From assembly GCF_018130545.1 (NCBI RefSeq), contig NZ_JAFCKF010000003.1, positions 620,001 through 684,000 of the forward strand: a stretch of 64,000 nucleotides of DNA, in the 5' to 3' direction. Shown piece by piece: positions 52,677 through 62,069 of the stretch (position 1 is the stretch's first letter; the number at the start of each line of letters is the position of its first letter). The position numbers and the translations under genes were made by a program. This DNA comes from Bradyrhizobium tropiciagri (GTDB lineage Bacteria > Pseudomonadota > Alphaproteobacteria > Rhizobiales > Xanthobacteraceae). The notes beneath the pieces were generated by a model, which was not told where the DNA came from, searched no databases, and saw only the letters and a program-made list of their open reading frames with translations.

Positions 52677-54395
52677 GTGGCCAACGAAGAAACTTATGAA
52701 TGCGACGCGCTGGTCGTCGGCTCCGGCTGCGCCGGGCTGTCGGCCGCGGTCACCGCCGGTCATCACGGGCTGAAGGTCCTCGTCGTTGAGAAGGAGCCGC
52801 GCTTCGGCGGCACCACCGCGCGCTCCGGCGGCTGGCTGTGGATTCCCGGCACCTCACTGGCCAAGGCCTGGGGCATCGAGGAAAGCCCCGACCAAGCAAA
52901 AACCTATCTGCGCCACGAGGCCGGCAACAGCTTCGACGCCGCGCGCGTCGATGCGTTCCTGACCGAAGGGCCGAAGGCGGTCGACTTCTTCACGACCAGC
53001 ACCGCGGTTCGTTTCGACATGCCGCTGACCTTCCCGGACTATCACGCCGAAGCGCCCGGCGGCGCGCAGGGCGGCCGCTCGATGGTGACGCGGCCGTTCG
53101 ACGCCCACGAGCTTGGGCCGGCCCTCAAGGATCTCGGCAGTCCCCTGCCCGAGCTCACCGTGTTCGGCATGATGCTCGGCTCCGGCAAGGAGATCGTGCA
53201 CTTCATGCGCGCGACGCGGTCGCTGACCTCGGCCGTCTATGTCGCCAAGCGGCTGTCGAAACACGCCATCGACGTGATGCGTAATGGCCGCGGCATGACC
53301 TTGACCAACGGCAACGCGCTTGCCGGACGGCTGGCTAAATCCGCCTTCGACCTCAAGATCCCGCTCTGGCTCAACTCGCCGGTGCGCGAATTGATCGTCG
53401 AGAACGGCGTGGTGCGCGGCGCGGTCGTCGTGCGCGATGGCCGCACCATCCGCGTCAATGCCAAACGCGGCGTGGTGCTCGCCTGCGGCGGCTTCCCGCA
53501 CGACGTCGCACGGCGGCAGAAGATGTTTCCGCATGCGCCAACTGGAAAAGAGCATTACTCGCCGGGCCCGACCGGCAACACCGGCGATGGCCTGCGCCTT
53601 GCGGAATCCGTCGGCGGCCGCGTCGACGACTCGCTGCCGAATGCTGCGGCCTGGGTGCCGGTCTCGGTCACGACGCGCAAGGACGGCTCGAAGGGCGTGA
53701 TGCCGCATTTCATCGATCGCGCCAAGCCGGGCGTGATCGCTGTCATGCGCGACGGCAAGCGCTTTGCCAATGAAGGCAATTCCTACCACGACTTCGTGCA
53801 GGCGATGATCAAGGCAGCGAAGCCCGGCGAGGAGATCGCGGCCTTCCTGCTGTGCGATCACGAGACGCTGCGCAACTACGGCCTCGGCTGCGTACCGCCG
53901 CGCCCGATGCCGCTGGGTCATCATCTGAAGACCGGCTATCTCAAACGCGGCGCGACGCTGGCCGAGCTTGCCACGCAAGCCGGCATTGATGCGAAAGCGC
54001 TCGAGGCCACGGTCGCTGCGTTCAACGCAACCGCCGCCGAGGGTCGCGATCCCGCCTTCGGCAAGGGCTCGCGCGCCTATAACCGCTACCAGGGCGACGC
54101 GTTGCACGGGCCCAATCCGTGCATCGCGCCGATCCAGCACGGGCCGTTCTACGCCATCAAGATGGTGATCGGCGATCTCGGCACCTATGCCGGCATCCGG
54201 ACCGACGCCAACGCCCGCGCGCTCGACGCCGACGGCCAGCCGATCGAAGGCCTCTATGCCGCCGGCAACGACATGGCGAGCATCATGGGCGGCAACTATC
54301 CCGGCGCCGGCATCACGCTCGGCCCCGCGCTGATCTTCGGCTATATCGCGGGCAAGCATCTGGCGGGTGCCGCAGCAGAGAGAAGCGCGGCATGA
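52677..54395 (+). CDS. FAD-dependent dehydrogenase, fumarate reductase/3-ketosteroid-1-dehydrogenase-like
   Basis: 572 residues from GTG 52677, ten bases after the binding-protein stop. The FAD site is DALVVGSGCAGLSAAVTAG and the KstD/flavocytochrome c family ending NYPGAGITLGPALIFGYIAG is intact. GGTTARSGGWLWIPG is the family flavin loop. Enzymes of this group oxidise saturated rings or acids such as ketosteroids, cyclohexane carboxylates or urocanate. No membrane segment or haem motif. The pairing with an SDR suggests a ring substrate. Confidence 0.85.
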   Translation: MANEETYECDALVVGSGCAGLSAAVTAGHHGLKVLVVEKEPRFGGTTARSGGWLWIPGTSLAKAWGIEESPDQAKTYLRHEAGNSFDAARVDAFLTEGPKAVDFFTTSTAVRFDMPLTFPDYHAEAPGGAQGGRSMVTRPFDAHELGPALKDLGSPLPELTVFGMMLGSGKEIVHFMRATRSLTSAVYVAKRLSKHAIDVMRNGRGMTLTNGNALAGRLAKSAFDLKIPLWLNSPVRELIVENGVVRGAVVVRDGRTIRVNAKRGVVLACGGFPHDVARRQKMFPHAPTGKEHYSPGPTGNTGDGLRLAESVGGRVDDSLPNAAAWVPVSVTTRKDGSKGVMPHFIDRAKPGVIAVMRDGKRFANEGNSYHDFVQAMIKAAKPGEEIAAFLLCDHETLRNYGLGCVPPRPMPLGHHLKTGYLKRGATLAELATQAGIDAKALEATVAAFNATAAEGRDPAFGKGSRAYNRYQGDALHGPNPCIAPIQHGPFYAIKMVIGDLGTYAGIRTDANARALDADGQPIEGLYAAGNDMASIMGGNYPGAGITLGPALIFGYIAGKHLAGAAAERSAA

Positions 54396-55156
54396 GCACG
54401 ATGCCGAGCCTGCTCGCAGGCAAGCGCGCGCTGGTCACCGGCGCCGCGCACGGCAACGGACGCGCGATCGCCCTTGGCCTCGCTGCGCATGGCGCTGACG
54501 TCGTGGTGTCCGACATCGATCTCACCGGCGCCGAGCAGACTTCCGCCGAGATTCGCGAGCGCGGCCGCGCGGCGTGGTCGTTCGCGCTCGACGTGACCGA
54601 TGCGGAGGCCTGTGCCGCGCTGGCGCGGAACGTGGCGCGCGAGATCGGGCCGATCGCGATCCTGGTCAACAATGCCGGCATCATCATCCGCGAAGGCATC
54701 ACTTCGCCGCGCGCGCATGACAATTGGCGGCGGGTACTCGACGTCAACCTGACCGGCACCTTCAACGTCACCCACGCCTTCCTGCCGGCGCTGCGCGAGA
54801 CGCGCGGCGCGATCATCAACATCGGCTCGATTGCCTCCTTCCTCGGCGTCGCCGATACGCTCGGCTACGCACCGTCCAAGGGTGGCGTGAAGCTCCTCAC
54901 CCAGGCACTCGCCCGTGAGCTTGCCGCTGACGGCATCCGCGTCAACGCGATCGCGCCCGGCGTGATCGAAACCGCGATGACCGAAGCAACCCGCAGTGAC
55001 CCTACCCGGCTCGCCGGATTTCTGGGCCGCACGCCGCTTGGCCGCGTCGGGCAACCGGAGGAGCTGGTCGGCCCGGTGGTGTTCCTGGCGTCGGAGCTGG
55101 CGTCCTATGTGAACGGCGTGACCATGCCGGTCGACGGAGGCTTTCTCGCCGTATAA
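54392..55156 (+). CDS. Short-chain dehydrogenase/reductase
   Basis: 254 residues, classical SDR. VTGAAHGNGRAIALGLAAHG is the NAD(P) site, NNAGIII the conserved turn, and the triad appears as Ser in INIGSIASFLG plus YAPSKGG. ATG 54392 overlaps the upstream stop (ATGA), so it is translationally coupled to the flavin dehydrogenase. It would oxidise or reduce a hydroxyl or keto group of the same substrate. The cofactor aspartate in VVSDID points to NAD rather than NADP. Confidence 0.88.
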   Translation: MSTMPSLLAGKRALVTGAAHGNGRAIALGLAAHGADVVVSDIDLTGAEQTSAEIRERGRAAWSFALDVTDAEACAALARNVAREIGPIAILVNNAGIIIREGITSPRAHDNWRRVLDVNLTGTFNVTHAFLPALRETRGAIINIGSIASFLGVADTLGYAPSKGGVKLLTQALARELAADGIRVNAIAPGVIETAMTEATRSDPTRLAGFLGRTPLGRVGQPEELVGPVVFLASELASYVNGVTMPVDGGFLAV

Positions 55157-55186
55157 GGACGTTGTCGAAAGAGCTGGCAGAGCGAG

Positions 55187-55981
55187 ATGACGAGAGAAAG
55201 CCGCGGCATACAATCGATCGAGGTCGGCGGAGAATTGCTCCGCGCGCTCGCCCGCAGCGGCGAGCCGATGATGCTGCGTGATCTCGCCCGCGAGGCCGGC
55301 ATGCCGCCGGCCAAGGCGCATCCCTATCTTGTCAGCTTTTCCCGCATCGGCCTGATCGAGCAGGACGAGACCACCGGCCGTTACGAGATCGGCGCGCTGG
55401 CGCTCGAGCTCGGCCTGATCAGCCTGCGCCGACAGTCCGCGGTGCGGATCGCGACGCCCAAGATCGCCGCGCTCGCCGACAGCATCAATCACGCGGTGTC
55501 GCTGTCGGTCTGGGGCACCCACGGCGCCACCGTGGTGCGGCTCGAGGAACCGAGCCATCCCGTGCATATCGCGATGCGCGTCGGGTCGGTGGTGGCGCTG
55601 CTGGAAACCGCGACCGGCCGCGCCTTCGCCGCCTTCATGCCGCCGAACGCGATCAGGACGGCGCTCGACAGCGGCCTCGACCGACTCGGCGTCGGCTACA
55701 ACCCGAAGCGAGAGACCGCCAGCGCGAAAATGACGGAGATGCTTGCCGAGGTTCGGAGCCGCGGTCTTGCGCGCGCGATCGGCGATCCCCTGCCCGGCGT
55801 CAACGCCTTCGCTGCTCCGGTGTTCGATCATGCCGGCCACGTCGCACTGGTCATCACCGCGATGGGACCGGAGGGCACCTTCGATGCCAGCTGGAACAGC
55901 GCGATCGCAGCCGCGCTGCGCGGCTGTGCAGGCGACATCTCGCGGCAACTCGGGCACGGCACGGTGCGCGCGTCGGGCTGA
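55187..55981 (+). CDS. IclR-family transcriptional regulator
   Basis: 264 residues. The N-terminal winged helix-turn-helix (about 10-70; LRDLAREAGMPPAKAHPYL is the recognition region) is followed by the IclR effector domain (about 85-255) with AFMPPNAIRTAL and AINAFAAPVFDHAGH-type stretches. It lies 30 bases after the SDR gene and probably senses the substrate of this unit. The inverted repeat at 51401-51419 is its likeliest operator, by inference. Start ATG 55187. Confidence 0.9.
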   Translation: MTRESRGIQSIEVGGELLRALARSGEPMMLRDLAREAGMPPAKAHPYLVSFSRIGLIEQDETTGRYEIGALALELGLISLRRQSAVRIATPKIAALADSINHAVSLSVWGTHGATVVRLEEPSHPVHIAMRVGSVVALLETATGRAFAAFMPPNAIRTALDSGLDRLGVGYNPKRETASAKMTEMLAEVRSRGLARAIGDPLPGVNAFAAPVFDHAGHVALVITAMGPEGTFDASWNSAIAAALRGCAGDISRQLGHGTVRASG

Positions 55982-56325
55982 GGTGTGGCTCATCGGTGCG
56001 AACGGCACCCGGCTTTCCCTGCGCCCTCTTCAAGAGCGAGGGCGGACTGAAGAGCAAAGCCCGGGCAAGAGATGTCGCGAGAATGCGGACGTTCGACTCA
56101 CGGCCGCGCCACACACTCGGTGTCGTCCCGGCGAAAGCCAGGACCCATTACCCCAAATCTCTATTGTTGCGGGACGTCAGGGCAACGATCGCGTTCATCA
56201 CTGAATTCGGTCGTTATGGGTCCTGGCTTTCGCCAGGACGACGATCGTGTGTGCGGCACCCGCATGCGCGGGTGCTGGCACCGAAAGCTAGGCTGTTTGG
56301 GTAGTGAAACGCGCGCAACGAACGC
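55982..56325. other. Intergenic region with a dispersed palindrome
   Basis: 344 bases without a gene. The centre is a palindromic repeat described separately; the rest shows no recognisable signal. Confidence 0.6.
56122..56242. repeat. Palindromic intergenic repeat (GTCGTCC..GGCGAAAGCCAGGACCCATA type)
   Basis: Arms at 56122-56149 and 56215-56242 pair with one or two mismatches (each contains GGCGAAAGCCAGGACCCATA or its complement) around a 65-base loop. From recall this is a frequent element in Bradyrhizobium and Rhodopseudomonas intergenic regions. Confidence 0.8.
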
Positions 56326-56478
56326 TTAAGCCCGCAGCGCTTGCAGGCTCTTGAAGGTCAGGCGCTTGGGGTCGCGGACACCGGCGAGATAGAGCTTTCG
56401 GATGAAGGCGACGACTGCGTCACGGTCGCAATCGGTCAACGCAACCACGGCGTCGACCGCAATCTTCTGGGCTTCCAT
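56326..56478 (-). CDS. Small 50-residue protein, function unknown
   Basis: 50 residues from ATG 56478 to TAA 56326-56328. The protein starts MEAQKIAVDAVVALTDCDRD and ends in LTFKSLQALRA; it is amphipathic, mostly helical and basic at the C-terminus. GGAGG ten bases upstream is a strong ribosome site. No family recognised. The clear ribosome site and helical composition argue for a real gene, but size keeps confidence moderate. Confidence 0.55.
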   Translation of the reverse strand: MEAQKIAVDAVVALTDCDRDAVVAFIRKLYLAGVRDPKRLTFKSLQALRA

Positions 56479-56625
56479 GGGAACAAGTCCTCCGCTGCAG
56501 CCTCGAACCCGGGAGCCTAGGTGCTGCCGGTTAATCCGGCATTAACCTCTGCCCATGATCTCCGATTCCAGCCCTCTCGCGTATACGCGAAACAACGCAT
56601 GCGGCGGCCGGTTCCTCCACTCAGC

Positions 56626-56652
56626 AAAAAGCCCCGGACGATGCCGGGGCTT
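56626..56652 (-). terminator. Terminator after ahcY
   Basis: AAGCCCCGG and CCGGGGCTT pair around ACGATG. On the minus strand it follows the ahcY stop codon at 56682 and ends in TTTTT. Confidence 0.88.
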
Positions 56653-56681
56653 CTCGCTTGATCGGTCGCAGAGACCGCGGA

Positions 56682-58109
56682 TCAGTAGCGGTAGTGATCC
56701 GACTTGTACGGACCTTCCTGCTTGACGCCGATGTAGTCGGCCTGATCCTTGCGCAGCTCGGTCAGCTTGACCCCGATCTTGGCAAGATGCAGACGGGCCA
56801 CCTTCTCGTCGAGCGACTTCGGCAGCACGTAGACTTCCTTCTTGTACTTGCTGTCCTTGTTGTTGGCGAACAGCTCGATTTGCGCCAGCGTCTGGTTGGT
56901 GAAGGAGGCCGACATCACGAAGGACGGGTGGCCCATCGCATTGCCGAGGTTCACGAGGCGGCCTTCCGACAGCATGATGATGCGGTGCTTGTCGGGGAAC
57001 TCGATCTCGTCGACCTGCGGCTTGATGTTGGTCCACTTCAGATTGCGAAGGCTCGCGATCTGGATCTCGTTGTCGAAGTGGCCGATGTTGCAGACGATGG
57101 CGCGATCCTTCATCGCGCGCATGTGCTCGATGGTGATGATGTCCTTGTTGCCGGTGGCGGTGACGAAGATGTCGGCGCGCGGCGCGGCGTCTTCCATCGT
57201 CACGACCTCATAGCCTTCCATCGCCGCCTGCAGCGCGCAGATCGGATCGACTTCGGAGACCATGACGCGGCAGCCGGCCTGGCGCAGCGAAGCCGCCGAG
57301 CCCTTGCCGACGTCGCCGAAGCCCGCGACCATCGCGACCTTGCCCGACAGCATCACGTCGGTGCCGCGGCGGATGCCGTCGACCAGCGATTCACGGCAGC
57401 CATAGAGGTTGTCGAACTTCGACTTGGTGACACTGTCGTTGACGTTGATCGCCGGCCACAACAGCGTGCCGGCCTTCTGCATGTCATAGAGACGATGCAC
57501 GCCCGTGGTGGTCTCTTCGGAAACGCCCTTGATGCTTTTGGCAATCTCGGCGAAATAGCCCTTCGGCTTTTCCTTGAGCTGCTTCTTCAAGAGCGCGAAG
57601 AAGACTTCCTCTTCTTCCGAACCTGGCTTGTCGAGGAACGCGGTGTCGCCGTTCTCGGCCCGCAGGCCGAGATGGACGTACATGGTGGCGTCGCCGCCGT
57701 CGTCGAGGATCATGTTCGGATGACCGCCGCCGTGCCAATCGAACAGCTTTGCGGTGTAGTCCCAATATTCGGTGAGCGTCTCACCCTTGACGGCGAACAC
57801 CGGAATGCCGGCGGCTGCGATCGCCGCCGCCGCGTGATCCTGCGTCGAATAGATGTTGCAGGAGACCCAGCGAATGTCGGCGCCGAGAGCGGCCAGCGTC
57901 TCGATCAGCACGCCGGTCTGGATCGTCATGTGCAGCGAGCCCGCAATGCGCGCGCCCTTCAGCGGCTGCTTGGGGCCGTACTCCTCGCGGGTGGCCATCA
58001 GGCCGGGCATTTCGGTCTCGGCCAGCGAGAGCTCCTTGCGGCCGAAGTCGGCGAGCGCAATGTCCTTGACGATGTAGTCGGTGAAGCCGGGCTTCGTGGG
58101 GGCGTTCAT
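56682..58109 (-). CDS. ahcY: Adenosylhomocysteinase
   Basis: 475 residues, the usual bacterial length. The NAD site is [13 protein letters not shown], and [21 protein letters not shown] lies in the catalytic domain in two overlapping parts. The C-terminal [27 protein letters not shown]-type tail carries the terminal KxDHYRY that completes the partner subunit's NAD site. It hydrolyses S-adenosylhomocysteine to adenosine and homocysteine, removing the inhibitor of methyltransferases. AGGA lies eight bases before the ATG. Downstream of metK on the same strand, with a palindromic repeat between. Confidence 0.96.
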   Translation of the reverse strand: MNAPTKPGFTDYIVKDIALADFGRKELSLAETEMPGLMATREEYGPKQPLKGARIAGSLHMTIQTGVLIETLAALGADIRWVSCNIYSTQDHAAAAIAAAGIPVFAVKGETLTEYWDYTAKLFDWHGGGHPNMILDDGGDATMYVHLGLRAENGDTAFLDKPGSEEEEVFFALLKKQLKEKPKGYFAEIAKSIKGVSEETTTGVHRLYDMQKAGTLLWPAINVNDSVTKSKFDNLYGCRESLVDGIRRGTDVMLSGKVAMVAGFGDVGKGSAASLRQAGCRVMVSEVDPICALQAAMEGYEVVTMEDAAPRADIFVTATGNKDIITIEHMRAMKDRAIVCNIGHFDNEIQIASLRNLKWTNIKPQVDEIEFPDKHRIIMLSEGRLVNLGNAMGHPSFVMSASFTNQTLAQIELFANNKDSKYKKEVYVLPKSLDEKVARLHLAKIGVKLTELRKDQADYIGVKQEGPYKSDHYRY

Positions 58110-58132
58110 TTGAGCGTCCTGTTGTTGAACTG

Positions 58133-58228
58133 GTCATTCCGGGGCGCCTCGAAGAGGCGAACCCGGAATCTTGAATTGATGGAATAGGATTCCGGGTTCG
58201 CACGCTCACGCGCGCGCCCCGGAATGAC
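58133..58228. repeat. Palindromic repeat (GTCATTCCGGGGCGC type) between metK and ahcY
   Basis: GTCATTCCGGGGCGC starts the element at 58133 and its complement ends it at 58228, with an inner pair GAACCCGGAATC / GATTCCGGGTTC. It is another Bradyrhizobium-type intergenic element (recall). If metK and ahcY are cotranscribed, it is in the message and could trim or stabilise it. Confidence 0.8.
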
Positions 58229-58235
58229 GCAGGCG

Positions 58236-59432
<1,197 letters not shown>

Positions 59433-59492
59433 CAAGCAAACCCCTTGTTTCGTCGAAGTCCGACGTTGGTTGGTGAATATGTCCCCGGAATG

Positions 59493-60848
59493 TCAGTCTC
59501 GTCGCCGCGAGATGACGTAGGATTCGTCGTAGAACCACAGCCCGTTGTGTTTGCGGAGAACTTCGCGTGTGGCCTCGAGAGCTCGTCCGTTTTCGGTCGT
59601 TTCGGTCAACCGCTCGTCTTCGATCTGCGCGACATACACCGCCGCATTCCATGCTGCAAAGGCCGTCGAGGTTCCGATCGAGCCGGTCACCTCGTTGGGC
59701 AGCGCTTCCATATCATATCGAAAGATCGAACGGTTATCGGCGTAGGCGTTGAAGTTCAGCTCGCGCCCGGCGGAGCCCAACTCGTACTTCACTGCGCGCA
59801 GTATCTCATGGCGGCTGACCGCGAAAGGATTTTCTCCGGGCCACACGGCTTGAATCATTTCAAGCCCGGGATCGCCGCCGTGGGAGTGGATTCCTATCAG
59901 ACGTCCGCCGCCGCGCAGCGCGCGGGCGAGCGGCGCGATGATCCGCTTGGCGCGGAAGTTCACCGAGGATTTGGCGCGGTAGGGCTGCGAGGCGATCACG
60001 AGATCGAAATTGGCCTCGGTGCGGCCGGCCCGCGGAATGATGGAATCGAGCAGGAAGCGGTGGTCGTCCCGATACAGCACCAGCGCCACCGGCCGCTCAT
60101 AGATCGGCATCGCATTTCCGGAGCTGAGATTGGCTCGCCAGTTCTGCTCAAGGAATGGGCCGAGTTCCGCGATCTGGGCTTCGAAGTCACCCGATGAGGC
60201 CCCGCGCAGGGCGACCTCATGCCAGATCATGCTGGCGGCCGCCGCGGAGTTCTTCGGCGTCAGCCAGGGCGCCTCGGCGTAATACATGTTCGTGAACACG
60301 AAGACGCTGGCCGGATGCTCGAACAGGCGATCGGGGACCTTGTCCAGGGTGAGGCGGACGTCCTCGAGGCTCAGTTCCTTGCCGGCGACATAGAACGGCA
60401 TATGTGGGAAGCGGCCATGCATGGCACGCAGGACCCGCGCCAGCACGGTGCCGTCGCCCATCCCGGCATCGAACACCCGCAGCGCCGGCGGCCGCGGGTG
60501 GATCGCGGCCAGTTCCAGCGCCACCCGGTCGGCAATCACCCGCTTCTCGCTGCAGGTGTGCACGAACAGCAGATAGCGCTGGCGATTCTCGAAGAAGCGG
60601 AAATTGCCCCGCGGATCGCGCTTTTCCGGCGGAACCACCAAGCCGCGCGGCGGCGCCACGCCGCCCGGCGTCGAGGTGGCGATGAAGCCGTTGATGCGAT
60701 CGAGCGTATCGATGGTGATGCGCTTGCCCTCGCGCAGCCGGTGCACCAGCTTGCCGTCGTTGACGGCACGGCGGCCGAACGTCGTCTCCGCCATATCGGA
60801 ACGGCGGCAGAAATCCGTGATCTGGCTGAGGATTTCGTCGTTCTTCAT
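59493..60848 (-). CDS. HTH-domain plus SAM-dependent methyltransferase protein upstream of metK
   Basis: 451 residues. Residues ~8-55 form a small XRE-like helix-turn-helix (FCRRSDMAETTFGRRAVNDG); the rest from ~95 is a class I methyltransferase core with the SAM loop FDAGMGDG (126-133) and a candidate active-site turn VIASQPYRAK (284-293) resembling the NPPY-type loop of DNA and protein methylases. An insert of about 150 residues lies between these, and LRGGGRLIGIHSHGG is the post-loop. In relatives the HTH is often a separate short gene beside metK. Sixty bases separate it from metK, so it heads the metK/ahcY unit and may regulate or be fed by it. Target unknown. Confidence 0.8.
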   Translation of the reverse strand: MKNDEILSQITDFCRRSDMAETTFGRRAVNDGKLVHRLREGKRITIDTLDRINGFIATSTPGGVAPPRGLVVPPEKRDPRGNFRFFENRQRYLLFVHTCSEKRVIADRVALELAAIHPRPPALRVFDAGMGDGTVLARVLRAMHGRFPHMPFYVAGKELSLEDVRLTLDKVPDRLFEHPASVFVFTNMYYAEAPWLTPKNSAAAASMIWHEVALRGASSGDFEAQIAELGPFLEQNWRANLSSGNAMPIYERPVALVLYRDDHRFLLDSIIPRAGRTEANFDLVIASQPYRAKSSVNFRAKRIIAPLARALRGGGRLIGIHSHGGDPGLEMIQAVWPGENPFAVSRHEILRAVKYELGSAGRELNFNAYADNRSIFRYDMEALPNEVTGSIGTSTAFAAWNAAVYVAQIEDERLTETTENGRALEATREVLRKHNGLWFYDESYVISRRRD

Positions 60849-61206
60849 GGCGCCGAGCAGACGGTGGAGTGGGCAGCGGTGAGTGGGACAAGAGTGGGCA
60901 GCGGCAACGAGCAGTGGACCCATATCATCATATGCCCACCAAGGGAAGGCCGGCGCGCGATTGTCGTAGGGAGAACCAAGGGGTGACGCAGATCACCATC
61001 TCTGCCTGGCCGCCTCAATTGATCCGCACAAGCGGTCGCGCTCTCGCGCCAAGCATTGCGCGCAAAATTGTCACAACCACCGATTTTCAAACAAAAGTTC
61101 CACAGCCCTTCGCTTCGCTGAGCGCGACGAGCGACCATTCCCCACGTTTTACAACCACGCCAACGTTCGTTAAGAGTGCCCGCTTTAAGGAACACTAAAT
61201 CCGCCA
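60849..61206. other. Divergent promoter region between the SAM-cycle unit and the FkbM gene
   Basis: 358 bases with no supported gene. It should hold promoters for the HTH-methyltransferase unit (minus) and the FkbM operon (plus). I could not match a known SAM or SAH riboswitch, and no palindromic repeat is seen. The sequence becomes AT-richer to the right. Confidence 0.5.
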
Positions 61207-62049
61207 ATGAAAACCACGCACAAGATCGGCGCCGCTCGCTTGATGTACCGCGCCGTTCGCGCAGGACGGTCGCTGCTGGGAAGATCTGATCGCCAGATCG
61301 CCGTCAGAAACGGCATCAACTACGATCTGGACCTGGCGCAGGGAATAGATTTCGCGATTTATCTCGGCAACATCTACGAGCGCCAAACGCGGGCCAAGCT
61401 ACGCACACTTGTGAAGCCCGGATCGCTGGTCCTCGACATCGGGGCCAACGTAGGAGCACATACTCTCCATCTGGCTCACCTCGTTGGCCCGCAAGGACGC
61501 GTTCTCGCCTTCGAGCCGACCGACTTTGCCTTTCGCAAGCTTAACCGAAATCTCGAATTGAATCCCGAGTTGCAGAAGCGGGTGATTCCTTTTCACTGTT
61601 TCCTGACCGGCAAGGACGCCGAGCCGGTTCCGTCAGCCATCTATTCGAGCTGGCCTCTGACCAACGAATCCGGTTTGCACGCAAAGCATCTTGGGCGTGA
61701 AATGCGCACAGAAGCGGCGCAAGCACGCAGGCTCGACGATGTTCTGGCCCAGTTCCCCGACCTTCGGGTGCAGCTCGTGAAGCTCGATGTGGATGGTTAC
61801 GAGTGCGATGTCCTCCGTGGAGCGCCAAAGCTCATGAAGGACGTCAAGCCGATTTTCGTCATGGAACTGGCGCCCTACGTGCTAGAGGAACGCGGCACCT
61901 CGCTGGAAGAACTCTTTTCGTATTTCATTCCAAACGGGTACCGTTTTTTCGATGAGAAGCACAGCAAGGCCCTACCCTCCTCGGCCGCTGAACTAGGCCG
62001 AATGGTTTCGGACGGCGCCTGCATCAATGCAATTGCCCGTGCGCAATAG
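61207..62049 (+). CDS. FkbM-family SAM-dependent methyltransferase
   Basis: 280 residues, class I methyltransferase. The SAM loop is VLDIGANVGAHTLHLAHLVG (75-94) and LVKLDVDGYECDVLRGAP is the FkbM signature. FkbM enzymes O-methylate sugars, polyketides or lipids and are common in glycan clusters. The gene starts an apparent operon with the next two genes (20-base and 10-base gaps). From here towards the window end base composition falls, so the cluster may be recently acquired. Confidence 0.9.
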   Translation: MKTTHKIGAARLMYRAVRAGRSLLGRSDRQIAVRNGINYDLDLAQGIDFAIYLGNIYERQTRAKLRTLVKPGSLVLDIGANVGAHTLHLAHLVGPQGRVLAFEPTDFAFRKLNRNLELNPELQKRVIPFHCFLTGKDAEPVPSAIYSSWPLTNESGLHAKHLGREMRTEAAQARRLDDVLAQFPDLRVQLVKLDVDGYECDVLRGAPKLMKDVKPIFVMELAPYVLEERGTSLEELFSYFIPNGYRFFDEKHSKALPSSAAELGRMVSDGACINAIARAQ

Positions 62050-62069
62050 TGTGACTGTCGGAGATAGCA

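Noticed and set aside
58110-58235. SAH riboswitch before ahcY
   Set aside because: The leader is occupied by a palindromic repeat and lacks the conserved SAH core.
59433-59492. Possible SAM or SAH riboswitch before metK
   Set aside because: The 60-base leader and the 358-base region before the HTH gene were read for the known SAM-II, SAM/SAH and SAH riboswitch cores. No convincing match was seen. A covariance-model search would settle it.
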